A stretch of DNA of 32,780 nucleotides from Clostridiales bacterium (lineage in GTDB: Bacteria; Bacillota; Clostridia; Peptostreptococcales; Anaerovoracaceae): NCBI GenBank assembly GCA_022775805.1, contig JALFKB010000136.1, positions 1 to 32,780 of the forward strand, given 5' to 3'. Below the pieces are notes generated by a model that worked only from the letters and a program-made list of their open reading frames with translations, had not been told where the DNA came from and made no database searches. A program made the translations under genes and the position numbers. Positions 18,243-27,817 of this stretch are shown here, piece by piece; position 1 is the first letter of the stretch, and each line of letters begins with the position of its first letter.

Positions 18243-21200
18243 CTAGAAGAAGCTTATCTGGGCAGTCTCCGGCAGCCCCTCCAGAACTCCGTGTGCCCGC
18301 AGCTCCTCAACAACTGTCTTGTTCACCTTGCCTCTGTCCATTATATCTTCAACAGTTTCATATGGTCTTTCCTCGTAGCCCTTTGCAAAGGCAGTAGCCG
18401 CGCCTTCTCCCATTCCGCTGATTGCAACGAAAGGCAGCTGAACCCTGCCGTTGTTCACCCTGAACTTCGTGGCATCCGACTCTCCCAGCCTTGCGGGAGC
18501 AAATTCATACCCTCGGGCATACATCTCGTAGGCAACCTCCAGAACCGTGATGTCAGCTTCTTCCTTCTTTGATGCGTCCTTGCCCATCTGCTCGATTTCC
18601 GTCATTCTGTCCCACACAGCCTGCTGTCCCTTGAGAATAACCTTCTCATCAAAATTGGCCACCTTTGTGGTGAAGTAAACCGCATAGAATTCAGCGGGAT
18701 AATACACCTTGTAATAGGCCTCTCTCATTGACATCAAAACATAGGCAACAGCATGGGCCCTCGGGAACATGTACTTAATCTTCTTGCAGGATTCTATGTA
18801 CCAGTCCGGAATGTCATGCTCCACCATCAGAGCCTCCTGCTCCTCAGTGAGGCCCTTACCCTTTCTGACCTTCTCCATGATGGTGAAGGCATCACCGTTT
18901 GGAACCCCGTGCTTTCTCAGATAGTTCATAATGTCATCACGGGTAGCAATTGCCTCCTTCATTGTTGTTACGCCGTTTACAATAAGATCCTTGGCGTTTC
19001 CAAGCCATACATCCGTTCCGTGGGACAGACCTGAAATTCTCACAAGCTCTTCAATTGATGTGGGCTTGATGTCGTCCAGCATCTGCCTTACAAACTGTGT
19101 TCCGAACTCGTGAATGGCATAGCTTCCATGGGTGAACTTGTAATCCGGATCCTTGATGTCAAGCCCCTCGGTTCCGTTGAAGATGGTCATCACCTTTTCA
19201 TCCTTAATGGGAACCTTCAGAGGATCCACTCCTGTCATGTCCTGCAGTTGTCTTATCATTGACGGGGCGTCGTGACCCAGAATATCCAGCTTCAGAAGGT
19301 TCTGATCTATGGAGTGGTAATCAAAATGTGTAGTTATTATATCCGACTTAACATCGTTGGCGGGGTGCTGAACAGGACAGAATTCGTTGATGTCGTGTCC
19401 CCTGGGAACGATTATTACGCCTCCCGGATGCTGACCCGTTGTTCTCTTGACACCCTCACAGCACTCTGTGAGTCTGTCCATCTCAGCCTTATTGGCGCTT
19501 TTGCCCTTCTCGTCAAAGTACTTGGCCACATATCCGTAGGCGGTGTTTCCCTTAATTGTGCCTATGGTTCCCGCCTTGTATACGTTCTCCGCTCCGAAAA
19601 TGTCTTCAACATATTTCTGTGCCTTACCCTGATATTCTCCGGCAAAGTTAAGGTCAATATCAGGCTCCTTGTTTGCCTCGAATCCCAGGAAGGTTTCAAA
19701 TGGGATGGTAAAGCCCTCCTTGTTGTACGGAGTGCCGCATACAGGACATACCTTGTCAGGCATGTCGATGCCGCAGTCGTACTGGGTTGAATCGCCCCAT
19801 TCTATGTTTTTGCAGCTTGGGCACAGATAGTGTGCCGGCAGAGGATTAACCTCGGTAATGCCCGACATAGTTGCCGCAAATGATGATCCTACCGAACCAC
19901 GGGATCCTACAAGATACCCCTCAGACAGGGATTTCTGTACCAGCATCTCTGCGGATCTGTACATAACTGCATATCCGTTGTCAATTATGGAGTTTAGCTC
20001 CTTATCAAGCCTTTCCTGAATCACATCAGGAAGAGGGTCGCCGTACATTGCGGTGGATCTTTCTCTGCACACCTTCCTGAGATAATCCTCAGCCCCGTCA
20101 ATCTTCGGCGGGAACTTGCCCTTGGGAACAGGCATCAGCGGCTCAATCATGTCCGCTATGAGATTTGTGTTCTCAATAACAACCTTATATGCCGTTTCCT
20201 CTCCCAGGTATGCGAACTCCTCCATCATCTCATTTGTAGTTCTGAAATAGAGACCTTCGCTGCTCTCAGCATCCTTGTAGCCCTGACCAGCCATGAGAAT
20301 CTGCCTGTACAGTGCCTCCTCCTCATCGAAGTAGTGGGCATCACAGGTTGCTACAACGGGCTTGCCGGTTTTTTCTCCAAGAGCCACAATCCTTCTGTTG
20401 AAATCCTTCAGCACCTCCTGGTTCTCAACAATTCCGTCATTTATCATGAACCTGTTGTTAATCAGAGGCTGGATTTCAAGGTAATCGTAGAATTCAGCAA
20501 TCTTCTCAAGTTCCTCATCGGAGGCTCCCCGGCGAACTGCGCCGTACAGTTCTCCCGCCTCACAGGCCGAACCCAGAATCAGGCCCTCTCTGTGGGCCAT
20601 GAGCACCGACCTCGGGATACGGGGCCTCTTGTAAAAATATTTCAGATGAGACAGGGATACAAGCTTGTAGAGATTAAGCAAACCCTGTCTGTTTCTTGCG
20701 AATATTATTATGTGATTTGTTTTTCTTGATTTGTAATCTATTGTTCCGTCTTCGGATATAAGTCCGGTATCGTCAACAAGATAACCCTCACATCCGTAGA
20801 GGACCTTTATGTCCCCTGCCGCGTGGGACGCCTCAGGGAAAGCCTGAACAACTCCGTGGTCGGTAATGGCCACAGCCCGGTGTCCCCACTTCTCGGCGGT
20901 TTTAACAATGTTGGCAGCCTCATTCATTCCGTCCATTGCACTCATTTTCGTGTGACAATGGAGCTCAACCCTCTTCTGCGGGTATGTGTCCTCCCGTCTG
21001 ATATTCTCAGTCAGCTCTATGCTGTCAGCCATTATTGTTACAGCATTATCGAATCTGTCCCACTGGGCCTTTCCTGCTATTTTCACTGCCGTTCCTGCAG
21101 GCAGATGTGTCTGGAAATCATCCCACTTCTGGTTAAGCACAAAGGCTTTAACGCATATGCTTGTACGCTTGTCAGTTACGAAAATGCTGGCAAGCTTTTT

Positions 21201-21689
21201 TTCTTCGCTTATGGTTCGACAGTCCTTTCGGAACACCTCTCCTCTTATTACTACGCTTCCGCTTTCGGAGTCCACCTGTCCGATTTCCACCGGTTCTCCT
21301 GTAACGGCCTTACCCATTACCACATTTCCCTTCACAGGAACATATTTATTGCGTCCTCCCCCTCTCTGCCATCCGCCGGAATTACCGTTCTTCTGACCTG
21401 CCGGCCGCTCAGCTTCGGTTTTTCTCTCAACAATTGGGATCTCCCGCCCCTTGATGTCGCTGTATTCCAATATTAGATCTATATCCCTGACATCCTTAAG
21501 CAGCCTTCTCAGTTTTGTCTTGAAACGCTCAACTGTTTCTGCACTCAACACAAAGTTAAGCACCAGATACAGTGTGAGCACACGGCTCTCGCTGTTAATT
21601 GATGCTTTCTTCGTTTCAACCTCAAGGTCTTCAATTCTGAAATTTTCTGCCTTCGACAAATCAATCGATTCCTTAAGAATCTCTATCAT
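18243..21689 (-). CDS. polC: DNA polymerase III PolC-type alpha subunit lacking the inserted DnaQ-like exonuclease domain
   Basis: PHP domain RVELHCHTKMSAMDGM...AITDHGVVQAFPEA...VLYGCEGYLVDD, polymerase KEPDIDLNFAGEYQ, VKRTTGQHPGGVIIVP, HFDYHSIDQNLLKLDILGHDAPSMIRQLQD, KYMFPRAHAVAYVLM. No DVETTG exonuclease motif anywhere; the two PHP halves are contiguous. Confidence 0.95.
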   Translation of the reverse strand: MIEILKESIDLSKAENFRIEDLEVETKKASINSESRVLTLYLVLNFVLSAETVERFKTKLRRLLKDVRDIDLILEYSDIKGREIPIVERKTEAERPAGQKNGNSGGWQRGGGRNKYVPVKGNVVMGKAVTGEPVEIGQVDSESGSVVIRGEVFRKDCRTISEEKKLASIFVTDKRTSICVKAFVLNQKWDDFQTHLPAGTAVKIAGKAQWDRFDNAVTIMADSIELTENIRREDTYPQKRVELHCHTKMSAMDGMNEAANIVKTAEKWGHRAVAITDHGVVQAFPEASHAAGDIKVLYGCEGYLVDDTGLISEDGTIDYKSRKTNHIIIFARNRQGLLNLYKLVSLSHLKYFYKRPRIPRSVLMAHREGLILGSACEAGELYGAVRRGASDEELEKIAEFYDYLEIQPLINNRFMINDGIVENQEVLKDFNRRIVALGEKTGKPVVATCDAHYFDEEEALYRQILMAGQGYKDAESSEGLYFRTTNEMMEEFAYLGEETAYKVVIENTNLIADMIEPLMPVPKGKFPPKIDGAEDYLRKVCRERSTAMYGDPLPDVIQERLDKELNSIIDNGYAVMYRSAEMLVQKSLSEGYLVGSRGSVGSSFAATMSGITEVNPLPAHYLCPSCKNIEWGDSTQYDCGIDMPDKVCPVCGTPYNKEGFTIPFETFLGFEANKEPDIDLNFAGEYQGKAQKYVEDIFGAENVYKAGTIGTIKGNTAYGYVAKYFDEKGKSANKAEMDRLTECCEGVKRTTGQHPGGVIIVPRGHDINEFCPVQHPANDVKSDIITTHFDYHSIDQNLLKLDILGHDAPSMIRQLQDMTGVDPLKVPIKDEKVMTIFNGTEGLDIKDPDYKFTHGSYAIHEFGTQFVRQMLDDIKPTSIEELVRISGLSHGTDVWLGNAKDLIVNGVTTMKEAIATRDDIMNYLRKHGVPNGDAFTIMEKVRKGKGLTEEQEALMVEHDIPDWYIESCKKIKYMFPRAHAVAYVLMSMREAYYKVYYPAEFYAVYFTTKVANFDEKVILKGQQAVWDRMTEIEQMGKDASKKEEADITVLEVAYEMYARGYEFAPARLGESDATKFRVNNGRVQLPFVAISGMGEGAATAFAKGYEERPYETVEDIMDRGKVNKTVVEELRAHGVLEGLPETAQISFF

Positions 21690-22737
21690 TTTTCACCAGT
21701 CTTATCAATTCCTCTGCAATATCTTCTTCTTTAACCTTCTTGATGGTTTTGCCCTTTGCAAACAGAAGACCCTCTCCTCTGCCGCAGGCAACACCGTAAT
21801 CTGCCTCCCTGGCTTCTCCGGGACCGTTTACAGCGCATCCCATAACCGCCAGCTTTATTCCCTTTCCGGCAAAGCCCGACTCCATGAGTTTGCCGGCTCT
21901 CCGTTCTACCTCCTCGGCAATTTTCTCCAGGTTTACCTGAGTCCTGCCGCAGGTAGGGCATGAAACCACCTGTATTCCCTCCTCACGGATTCCCAGGGAA
22001 GTCAGCAGTGCCTTTGCGAAATGAATCTCCTCTACGGGATCCGCCGTAAGGGATACCCTCATGGTGCTGCCGATGCCCTCGAGGAGAAGTGCGCCTATTC
22101 CGGCAGCGGACTTGATCTTTCCCCGGGCAGGTGTTCCCGCCTCTGTCACCCCTATATGCAGGGGATAATCGGATTCCTCATTGACGATTCTGTATGCGTC
22201 GAAATTTATCTTCACATCCGATGATTTAAGGGAAATTACTATGTCATCGAAATCGAATTTTTCAAGGAGAGCCACATTTCTCAAGGCGCTTTCCGCCAGT
22301 CCCCGGGCAGTTACTCTGCCGTAGCGGGCAAGGATATCCCTTTCGAGAGAGCCTCCGTTAACCCCCACTCTTATTGGAACGTGGCACTCTGCTGCTTTCC
22401 TGACAACGGCTCTGACGTTTTCCTCGCCGCCGATATTTCCCGGATTTATTCTTATCTTATCCGCTCCCGCATCTATTGCCGCAATTGCCATGCGATAGTC
22501 AAAATGAATATCCGCAACAACGGGAATCCGTGTCCTTCGTTTGATTTCCCTGAAACCCTCTACAGCATTCTCATCAGGAACGGTAAGTCTTATTATCTCA
22601 CAGCCTGCATCCTCAAGCCTTCTTATCTGTTCCATGGTGGCATCAACATCTTCCGTTGGAGTGTTGCACATGGACTGAATAGTTATAGGCGCAGTTCCGC
22701 CAATAAGGGTATCTCCCACCCTGATTTCCTTTTTCAT
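21673..22737 (-). CDS. ispG: (E)-4-hydroxy-3-methylbut-2-enyl-diphosphate synthase
   Basis: GTAPITIQSMCNTPTEDVDATMEQIRRLEDAGCEIIRLTVPD, VSCPTCGRTQVNL, VMGCAVNGPGEAREADYG. Overlaps the polC start by 17 nt. Confidence 0.96.
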   Translation of the reverse strand: MKKEIRVGDTLIGGTAPITIQSMCNTPTEDVDATMEQIRRLEDAGCEIIRLTVPDENAVEGFREIKRRTRIPVVADIHFDYRMAIAAIDAGADKIRINPGNIGGEENVRAVVRKAAECHVPIRVGVNGGSLERDILARYGRVTARGLAESALRNVALLEKFDFDDIVISLKSSDVKINFDAYRIVNEESDYPLHIGVTEAGTPARGKIKSAAGIGALLLEGIGSTMRVSLTADPVEEIHFAKALLTSLGIREEGIQVVSCPTCGRTQVNLEKIAEEVERRAGKLMESGFAGKGIKLAVMGCAVNGPGEAREADYGVACGRGEGLLFAKGKTIKKVKEEDIAEELIRLVKNDRDS

Positions 22738-22757
22738 TACGGCTCCCCCTTCACCAT

Positions 22758-23768
22758 CTAGAACATTGGAATAATAAACTTCAATACATCATTGAAGGTA
22801 ACGTATATCATCAGCCCAAACAGGAGACAAATGCCCACGAAGTGAATCTTCCCCTCAGTTTCATCGGAAACCCGTTTGCCTGTAAACATTCTAATAACGA
22901 GAAACAGCAGCCGGCCTCCGTCAAGGGCAGGAAAAGGCAGCAGGTTCATTATCGCCAGATTAAGGGACAGAAGTGCCGCCAGATATATAACATACATTAA
23001 TCCGGATTTGGCCGCCTCGCTTGTGGCATATACGATTCCCACCGGACCGCTGAGCTCCTTCATGGAAATATCCCCGGTAATCAGCTGTTTAAGGGCCTTG
23101 TACATCATCTCCGTCATGGCCCAGGTGTTTTTTATTCCCCCTGACAGGGCACTGCCCAAATGATGCTCCCTCTCAGGCGATATGCCAATCATGTTGCGAC
23201 CGGCATCCTTGTCATACTGCAGCTCTGTTGTAAGAGTAAGCTCCTGTCCCTCCCTTGAAACAGTAACCTCTGCAGCATCCTTTTTGCTGTATCCGATGGA
23301 CTGTATGATATCATTCCATTCGCCGATGTTGTTTCCGTCCACCTGCACTATTTTGTCTCCCGGCAGGATTCCGGCTTTATCCGCTGCTGAGCCCTGGGAA
23401 ACAGCATCTATTGTCGTCGTAGCTGTTCCCGCCCAGAAGGCTATTATTATCATCAGAATCACACATGTAATGAGATTCATTAAGGGTCCTGCCGCAATAA
23501 CAAGAGCCCTCTGCCAGGCAGGCTTGTTGTTAAAGGCCCTTGGATCCTGTGAATCCTCGTCCTCCCCCTCCATGGCGCAGAATCCGCCAATAGGCAGCAG
23601 CCTCACCGAGTACTTCGTCTCACCTTTCGTTTTCTTCAATATGGCCGGTCCCATTCCTATGGCAAACTCATTCACCTTGACGCCGCAGGCCTTGGCCACC
23701 AGGAAGTGACCCAGTTCGTGAACAAATATCAGGAAACAGAATATTAATAACGCATAAATAACAGTCAT
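22758..23768 (-). CDS. rseP: RIP (site-2) zinc metalloprotease RseP
   Basis: LIFVHELGHFLVAKACGVKVNEFAIGMGP, PDZ segment GSAADKAGILPGDKIVQVDG, NLLPFPALDGGRLLF. Confidence 0.94.
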   Translation of the reverse strand: MTVIYALLIFCFLIFVHELGHFLVAKACGVKVNEFAIGMGPAILKKTKGETKYSVRLLPIGGFCAMEGEDEDSQDPRAFNNKPAWQRALVIAAGPLMNLITCVILMIIIAFWAGTATTTIDAVSQGSAADKAGILPGDKIVQVDGNNIGEWNDIIQSIGYSKKDAAEVTVSREGQELTLTTELQYDKDAGRNMIGISPEREHHLGSALSGGIKNTWAMTEMMYKALKQLITGDISMKELSGPVGIVYATSEAAKSGLMYVIYLAALLSLNLAIMNLLPFPALDGGRLLFLVIRMFTGKRVSDETEGKIHFVGICLLFGLMIYVTFNDVLKFIIPMF

Positions 23769-23775
23769 CTGATTA

Positions 23776-24885
23776 CTACCCCTCCATCAGATTTCCAACA
23801 TAGTCTCTAATCTTTCTATCCTCCTCAAGTATTTCCTGAAGAGTAAGGTTATATTTCGGTTCATGTTCATTCATGATTCTCTCCAGAGTATCCTGAATGT
23901 CAATAAAGCGTATTTTCTCATGAAGAAACATATCCACAAGAACTTCGTTTGCCCCGTTCAGCACAACAGGATAGCTGCCTCCCAGCGTGGATGCCCGTCT
24001 CGCCAGTGCCAGGGTTCTGAATACTTCCTCATCGGCGGGAAAAAAGCTCATGCCCCCCTTAAGGTCAAAGAAGTTCAGGCTCTTTACTCCGGCCTCACCT
24101 GTAAGATTGAGTCTTTCAGGATATGAGAAGGCGTAACCGATGGGTACTCTCATATCCGGGTTTCCCATCTGTCCCATAACAGATCCGTCCTCATACTCAA
24201 CTGCAGAATGGAGAATGCTCTGGGGATGAACAACCACCTGAATCCTGTCAAGGGGGACGTCAAAGAGCCATTTCGCTTCAATGATTTCCAGACCCTTGTT
24301 CATCATTGTTGCGGAATCTATGGTAATCTTGTTTCCCATGCTCCAGTTGGGATGATCCAGAGCCTCCTGAAGAGTCACCTGCTCCAGCTGCTTCCTGGAA
24401 TAACCTCTGAATGGTCCTCCCGACGCGGTAAGAACAATTCTTCTAACAGGGTTTCCCGGATTTCCCTGAAGAGCCTGAAATATGGCACTGTGCTCGCTGT
24501 CAACAGGAAGCAGCTTCACACCCTTTCGCTTCACAGCTTCCATAACAAGCTCACCACCCACCACAAGGGTTTCCTTGTTTGCAAAGGCAATATCCTTGCC
24601 TGCCTCAATTGCTGCAAGGGTAGGCTCCAGCCCCATCATTCCCATAAGAGAGTTCAGAACAATATCCGCCTCCGGCATTGCTGCCAGCTCCTTCAGTTCC
24701 TCGGCCCCGCCGCCAACGCAAAAAGCCTGCGGCTTGAATTCCTTTACCTGCTCCATCAGCAGTTTTTCGTTTCTGCCGCAGCTTAGTGCTACAACTTCAA
24801 ATCTGTCTCTATTGTGTCTAATGACATCGAGAGCCTGGGTTCCGATGGACCCCGTGCTCCCGAGTATTGCAATTTTCTTTTTCAT
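23776..24885 (-). CDS. dxr: 1-deoxy-D-xylulose-5-phosphate reductoisomerase
   Basis: KKKIAILGSTGSIGTQALDVIRHNRDRFEV, ANKETLVVGGELV, LPVDSEHSAIFQ, TASGGPFRG, MGNKITIDSATMMNKGLEIIEAKWLF. Confidence 0.97.
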   Translation of the reverse strand: MKKKIAILGSTGSIGTQALDVIRHNRDRFEVVALSCGRNEKLLMEQVKEFKPQAFCVGGGAEELKELAAMPEADIVLNSLMGMMGLEPTLAAIEAGKDIAFANKETLVVGGELVMEAVKRKGVKLLPVDSEHSAIFQALQGNPGNPVRRIVLTASGGPFRGYSRKQLEQVTLQEALDHPNWSMGNKITIDSATMMNKGLEIIEAKWLFDVPLDRIQVVVHPQSILHSAVEYEDGSVMGQMGNPDMRVPIGYAFSYPERLNLTGEAGVKSLNFFDLKGGMSFFPADEEVFRTLALARRASTLGGSYPVVLNGANEVLVDMFLHEKIRFIDIQDTLERIMNEHEPKYNLTLQEILEEDRKIRDYVGNLMEG

Positions 24886-24904
24886 ATTATTAAAATCATG
24901 GGAT

Positions 24905-25726
24905 TTAACTCAAAACCAGCATACCGTAGAAGTAGATTACAGGTCCCGTAAACAGCACGCTGTCAAACCTGTCCAGTATTCCCCCATGTCCAGGAATGAG
25001 GTTTCCGTAATCCTTGATGCCCATCTTGCGCTTGAATATGGATGCAGTCAGATCCCCAAACATTGAAACAATGCTTGCAAGGAAACCTATCACCAGGCAG
25101 TGAGGAAGCAATTCACCGGCAAATACTAGTCCGAATATGCCGCTTAGAATTACACTTCCAAGTATACCTCCTACTGCACCCTCCCATGTTTTCTTAGGGC
25201 TGATCTTAGGGCAGAGCTTGTGCTTTCCCATTGTCACTCCCGCGAAATAAGCGCATATATCGGTTCCGAAGGCGGTGATAATCACCAGCCAGACCATAAT
25301 ATTTACCTCTGAAAGTGCCAGTGCTCCTATGGTATAGCAGAAGAAGCCAACATAAAACACTCCCGTGAGAGTAACCATGGAGTCCTCCAGCTTTCTCTTC
25401 TCAATGCTGAAAAGATAAAGCAGACACGCCAGAACCGTGGCAAATATCCATAGCATTATCCAATGTTCGGATTCGAATGTTATTAACCCGGTCCCTCCTC
25501 CGGATGCCGCCACATGTCTGAGAGCTCCCAGAATGTACAGAGCCGCCATGGAGCAAAGAGCAATTGGATAGCTCGGTTTGATGTCAAGTTCTCTGAAGCC
25601 TCTGAAGAACTCGTATGCTGCCATGATGCTTATAACAAATGAACCGGCATACAGAATCCATCCGTTCAGTATTACTATTACCAGAAGCGGGAGCATAATC
25701 AGTCCCGACAGTATTCTAGTTTTCAT
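24905..25726 (-). CDS. cdsA: Phosphatidate cytidylyltransferase
   Basis: Multi-TM; FGTDICAYFAGVTMGKHKLCPKISPKKTWEGAVGG and SMFGDLTASIFKRKMGIKDYGNLIPGHGGILDRFDS signature. Confidence 0.96.
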   Translation of the reverse strand: MKTRILSGLIMLPLLVIVILNGWILYAGSFVISIMAAYEFFRGFRELDIKPSYPIALCSMAALYILGALRHVAASGGGTGLITFESEHWIMLWIFATVLACLLYLFSIEKRKLEDSMVTLTGVFYVGFFCYTIGALALSEVNIMVWLVIITAFGTDICAYFAGVTMGKHKLCPKISPKKTWEGAVGGILGSVILSGIFGLVFAGELLPHCLVIGFLASIVSMFGDLTASIFKRKMGIKDYGNLIPGHGGILDRFDSVLFTGPVIYFYGMLVLS

Positions 25727-26457
25727 TATTTCCTTCCTCCGAAACGTCTATCCCTTGACTGATACTCTGCTATGCAGTCCTCGAAGTCCTCCGGCTTGAA
25801 ATCAGGCCACAGGGCATCGTGAAACACGAATTCGCTGTAGGCTCCCTGCCACAGCAGAAAGTTTGACAGTCTCTCCTCGCCGCTTGTTCTGATTATCAGC
25901 TCGGGATCGGGACAGTCGGCAAACGTGCTTCCTGTCCACAGCCCTTCTGCGATGGTTTCCTCCGTTATTTCTCCGGGTTCAAGCTCTCCCGCCTTAACCC
26001 TGTCGGCAATTCCCCTGACGGAACGGAGTATTTCATCTCTTGCCCCGTAATTCAGAGCAATGTTAAACTGCAGTCCGTCATTCTTCTCAGTATCCCTGAG
26101 AGTCTTCTCGAGAGCCCTTCTGGAGTCCTCGGGGATTGTGCTGTAATCTCCCAGAATCCTGACTCTTACGTTGTTGTCAATCAGTTCCCTAAGGTCACGG
26201 TTAACGAAGGTTACGAGAAGCTTGAATATTCCCGAAACCTCTTCCATTGATCTTTTCCAGTTCTCTGTGGAAAAGGCGTACACTGTCAGGTACTTTATTC
26301 CAAGCTTGTCTGAATGATCAACGATTTTCTTCATTGATTCCATTCCTGCTCTGTGCCCGGCTACCCTTGGTACGCCTCTACGTTTTGCCCAGCGTCCGTT
26401 GCCGTCCATTATGACGGCAACATGCTGAGGCATAAGTTCTTTTATCAGTTCAGCCAT
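25726..26457 (-). CDS. uppS: Isoprenyl transferase (undecaprenyl diphosphate synthase family)
   Basis: HVAVIMDGNGRWAKRRGVPRVAGHRAGMESM, TVYAFSTENWKR, DPELIIRTSGEERLSNFLLWQGAYSEFVF. Confidence 0.96.
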   Translation of the reverse strand: MAELIKELMPQHVAVIMDGNGRWAKRRGVPRVAGHRAGMESMKKIVDHSDKLGIKYLTVYAFSTENWKRSMEEVSGIFKLLVTFVNRDLRELIDNNVRVRILGDYSTIPEDSRRALEKTLRDTEKNDGLQFNIALNYGARDEILRSVRGIADRVKAGELEPGEITEETIAEGLWTGSTFADCPDPELIIRTSGEERLSNFLLWQGAYSEFVFHDALWPDFKPEDFEDCIAEYQSRDRRFGGRK

Positions 26458-26464
26458 AATTCAA

Positions 26465-27022
26465 TTATACTTCCATGATTTCCTTGTCTTTAGCTGCTAC
26501 GATTTCGTCTATTTCCTTAATGGACTTGTCCGTAAGCTTCTGAATTTCATCAAGTGTGCTCTTAACATCGTCCTCAGTGTAGTCTCCGGCCTTCTCCAGC
26601 TTCTTAACCTTATCGTTTGCATCTCTTCTGAGATTTCTTACAGCAACCTTGGTGTCCTCACCCATTTTCTTAACAGTCTTGGTGAGTTCCTTTCTTCTTT
26701 CTTCTGTTACCTGCGGAATCTGAAGTCTGATAACCTTACCGTCGTTAACCGGGTTGATGCCGATGTTCGCAACATTTATAGCCTTCTCTATTTCAGGAAT
26801 GCTCTTCGGATCAAAAGGTGTAATCAGAAGAGTTCTCGGTTCAGGCACGCTGATGTTTGCCAGTGACTTGAGAGGTGTAGGTGTTCCGTAATACTCAACC
26901 ATTACCTTGTCAACAAGTGCTGCATTGGCTCTGCCGGCTCTTACTGTTGCCAGCTCTTCCTTAAGCATAGCTTCGCTTTTGTTAATCTTTTCCTGCAGTG
27001 CTTCCATACTGAATTCGCTCAT
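26465..27022 (-). CDS. frr: Ribosome recycling factor
   Basis: LATVRAGRANAALVDKVMVEYYGTPTPLKSLANISVPEPRTLLITPFD. Confidence 0.97.
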   Translation of the reverse strand: MSEFSMEALQEKINKSEAMLKEELATVRAGRANAALVDKVMVEYYGTPTPLKSLANISVPEPRTLLITPFDPKSIPEIEKAINVANIGINPVNDGKVIRLQIPQVTEERRKELTKTVKKMGEDTKVAVRNLRRDANDKVKKLEKAGDYTEDDVKSTLDEIQKLTDKSIKEIDEIVAAKDKEIMEV

Positions 27023-27037
27023 TTTAATACCTCCGAA

Positions 27038-27742
27038 TTATTTTACTATTGTTCCTATTGACTCGCCCCGGATTGCCCTCATCATTCCGTTCTCTTCGGC
27101 AAGTCCGAATACGTGAATCGCTATCTTATTGTCTCTGCACAGTGCTGCAGCTGTGGCATCCATAACCTTCAGATCCTTCTCCAGCACCTCAGCGTGGGTA
27201 AGCTCTGAATATCTGACAGCATCAGGGTTGCTCTTAGGGTCTGCAGAGTAAACCGCATCAATGTTCTTCGCCATGAGGATAACCTCTGCCTCAATTTCCG
27301 CTGCCCTCAGGGCTGCAGTGGTATCCGTGGAGAAAAACGGACTTCCTGTACCTGCTGCGAAGATAACAACCTTGCCTGCCTCCAGATGGGCTACAGCATT
27401 CTTTCGGTTGAATCCTTCTGCCACCTGTCTCATGTCGATTGCAGACTGAACGACATTGGGCACTCCCTCTGCCTCCAGCGCCTCCGAGAGTGCAAGGGAA
27501 TTCATTACAGTGGCCATCATTCCGATGTAATCGGCAGTGGAACGATTCATTTTCTCGCTACTTCTGCCTCTCCAGAAATTTCCTCCTCCTGTAACTACAG
27601 CAACCTGTACCCCCGCATCAACCACCTGCTTAATCATTGCGGCAGTCTGCAGGGTCATGTCCTCATTGATTCCGAAATGCTGATCCCCGGCCATGGCTTC
27701 ACCGCTGACCTTAATCAGAACTCGTTTGTAACTGGGCTCCAT
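27038..27742 (-). CDS. pyrH: UMP kinase
   Basis: [77 protein letters not shown] at 27742 with AAGGAG at good spacing. Confidence 0.96.
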   Translation of the reverse strand: MEPSYKRVLIKVSGEAMAGDQHFGINEDMTLQTAAMIKQVVDAGVQVAVVTGGGNFWRGRSSEKMNRSTADYIGMMATVMNSLALSEALEAEGVPNVVQSAIDMRQVAEGFNRKNAVAHLEAGKVVIFAAGTGSPFFSTDTTAALRAAEIEAEVILMAKNIDAVYSADPKSNPDAVRYSELTHAEVLEKDLKVMDATAAALCRDNKIAIHVFGLAEENGMMRAIRGESIGTIVK

Positions 27743-27788
27743 AAAAGACTCCTTTATCCTTTGTGTCATCAGAAATTAATTCCCGAAT

Positions 27789-27817
27789 ATTATACCATAT
27801 ATGGTTTTTATCATAAA
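27789..27817 (-). promoter_or_regulatory. Putative pyrH operon promoter with embedded palindrome ACCATATATGGT
   Basis: TGGTATAAT extended -10 (-10 at 27794-27789), weak -35 TTTATG overlapping the larB stop, 17-bp spacer; 12-bp palindrome at 27794-27805. Confidence 0.6.

Noticed and set aside
18243-21689. polC might be short because of a frameshift or pseudogenisation
   Set aside because: The frame is continuous from ATG to stop, both flanks of the missing domain are well conserved, and the polymerase motifs through the C-terminal end are intact. A local misassembly cannot be excluded without reads.
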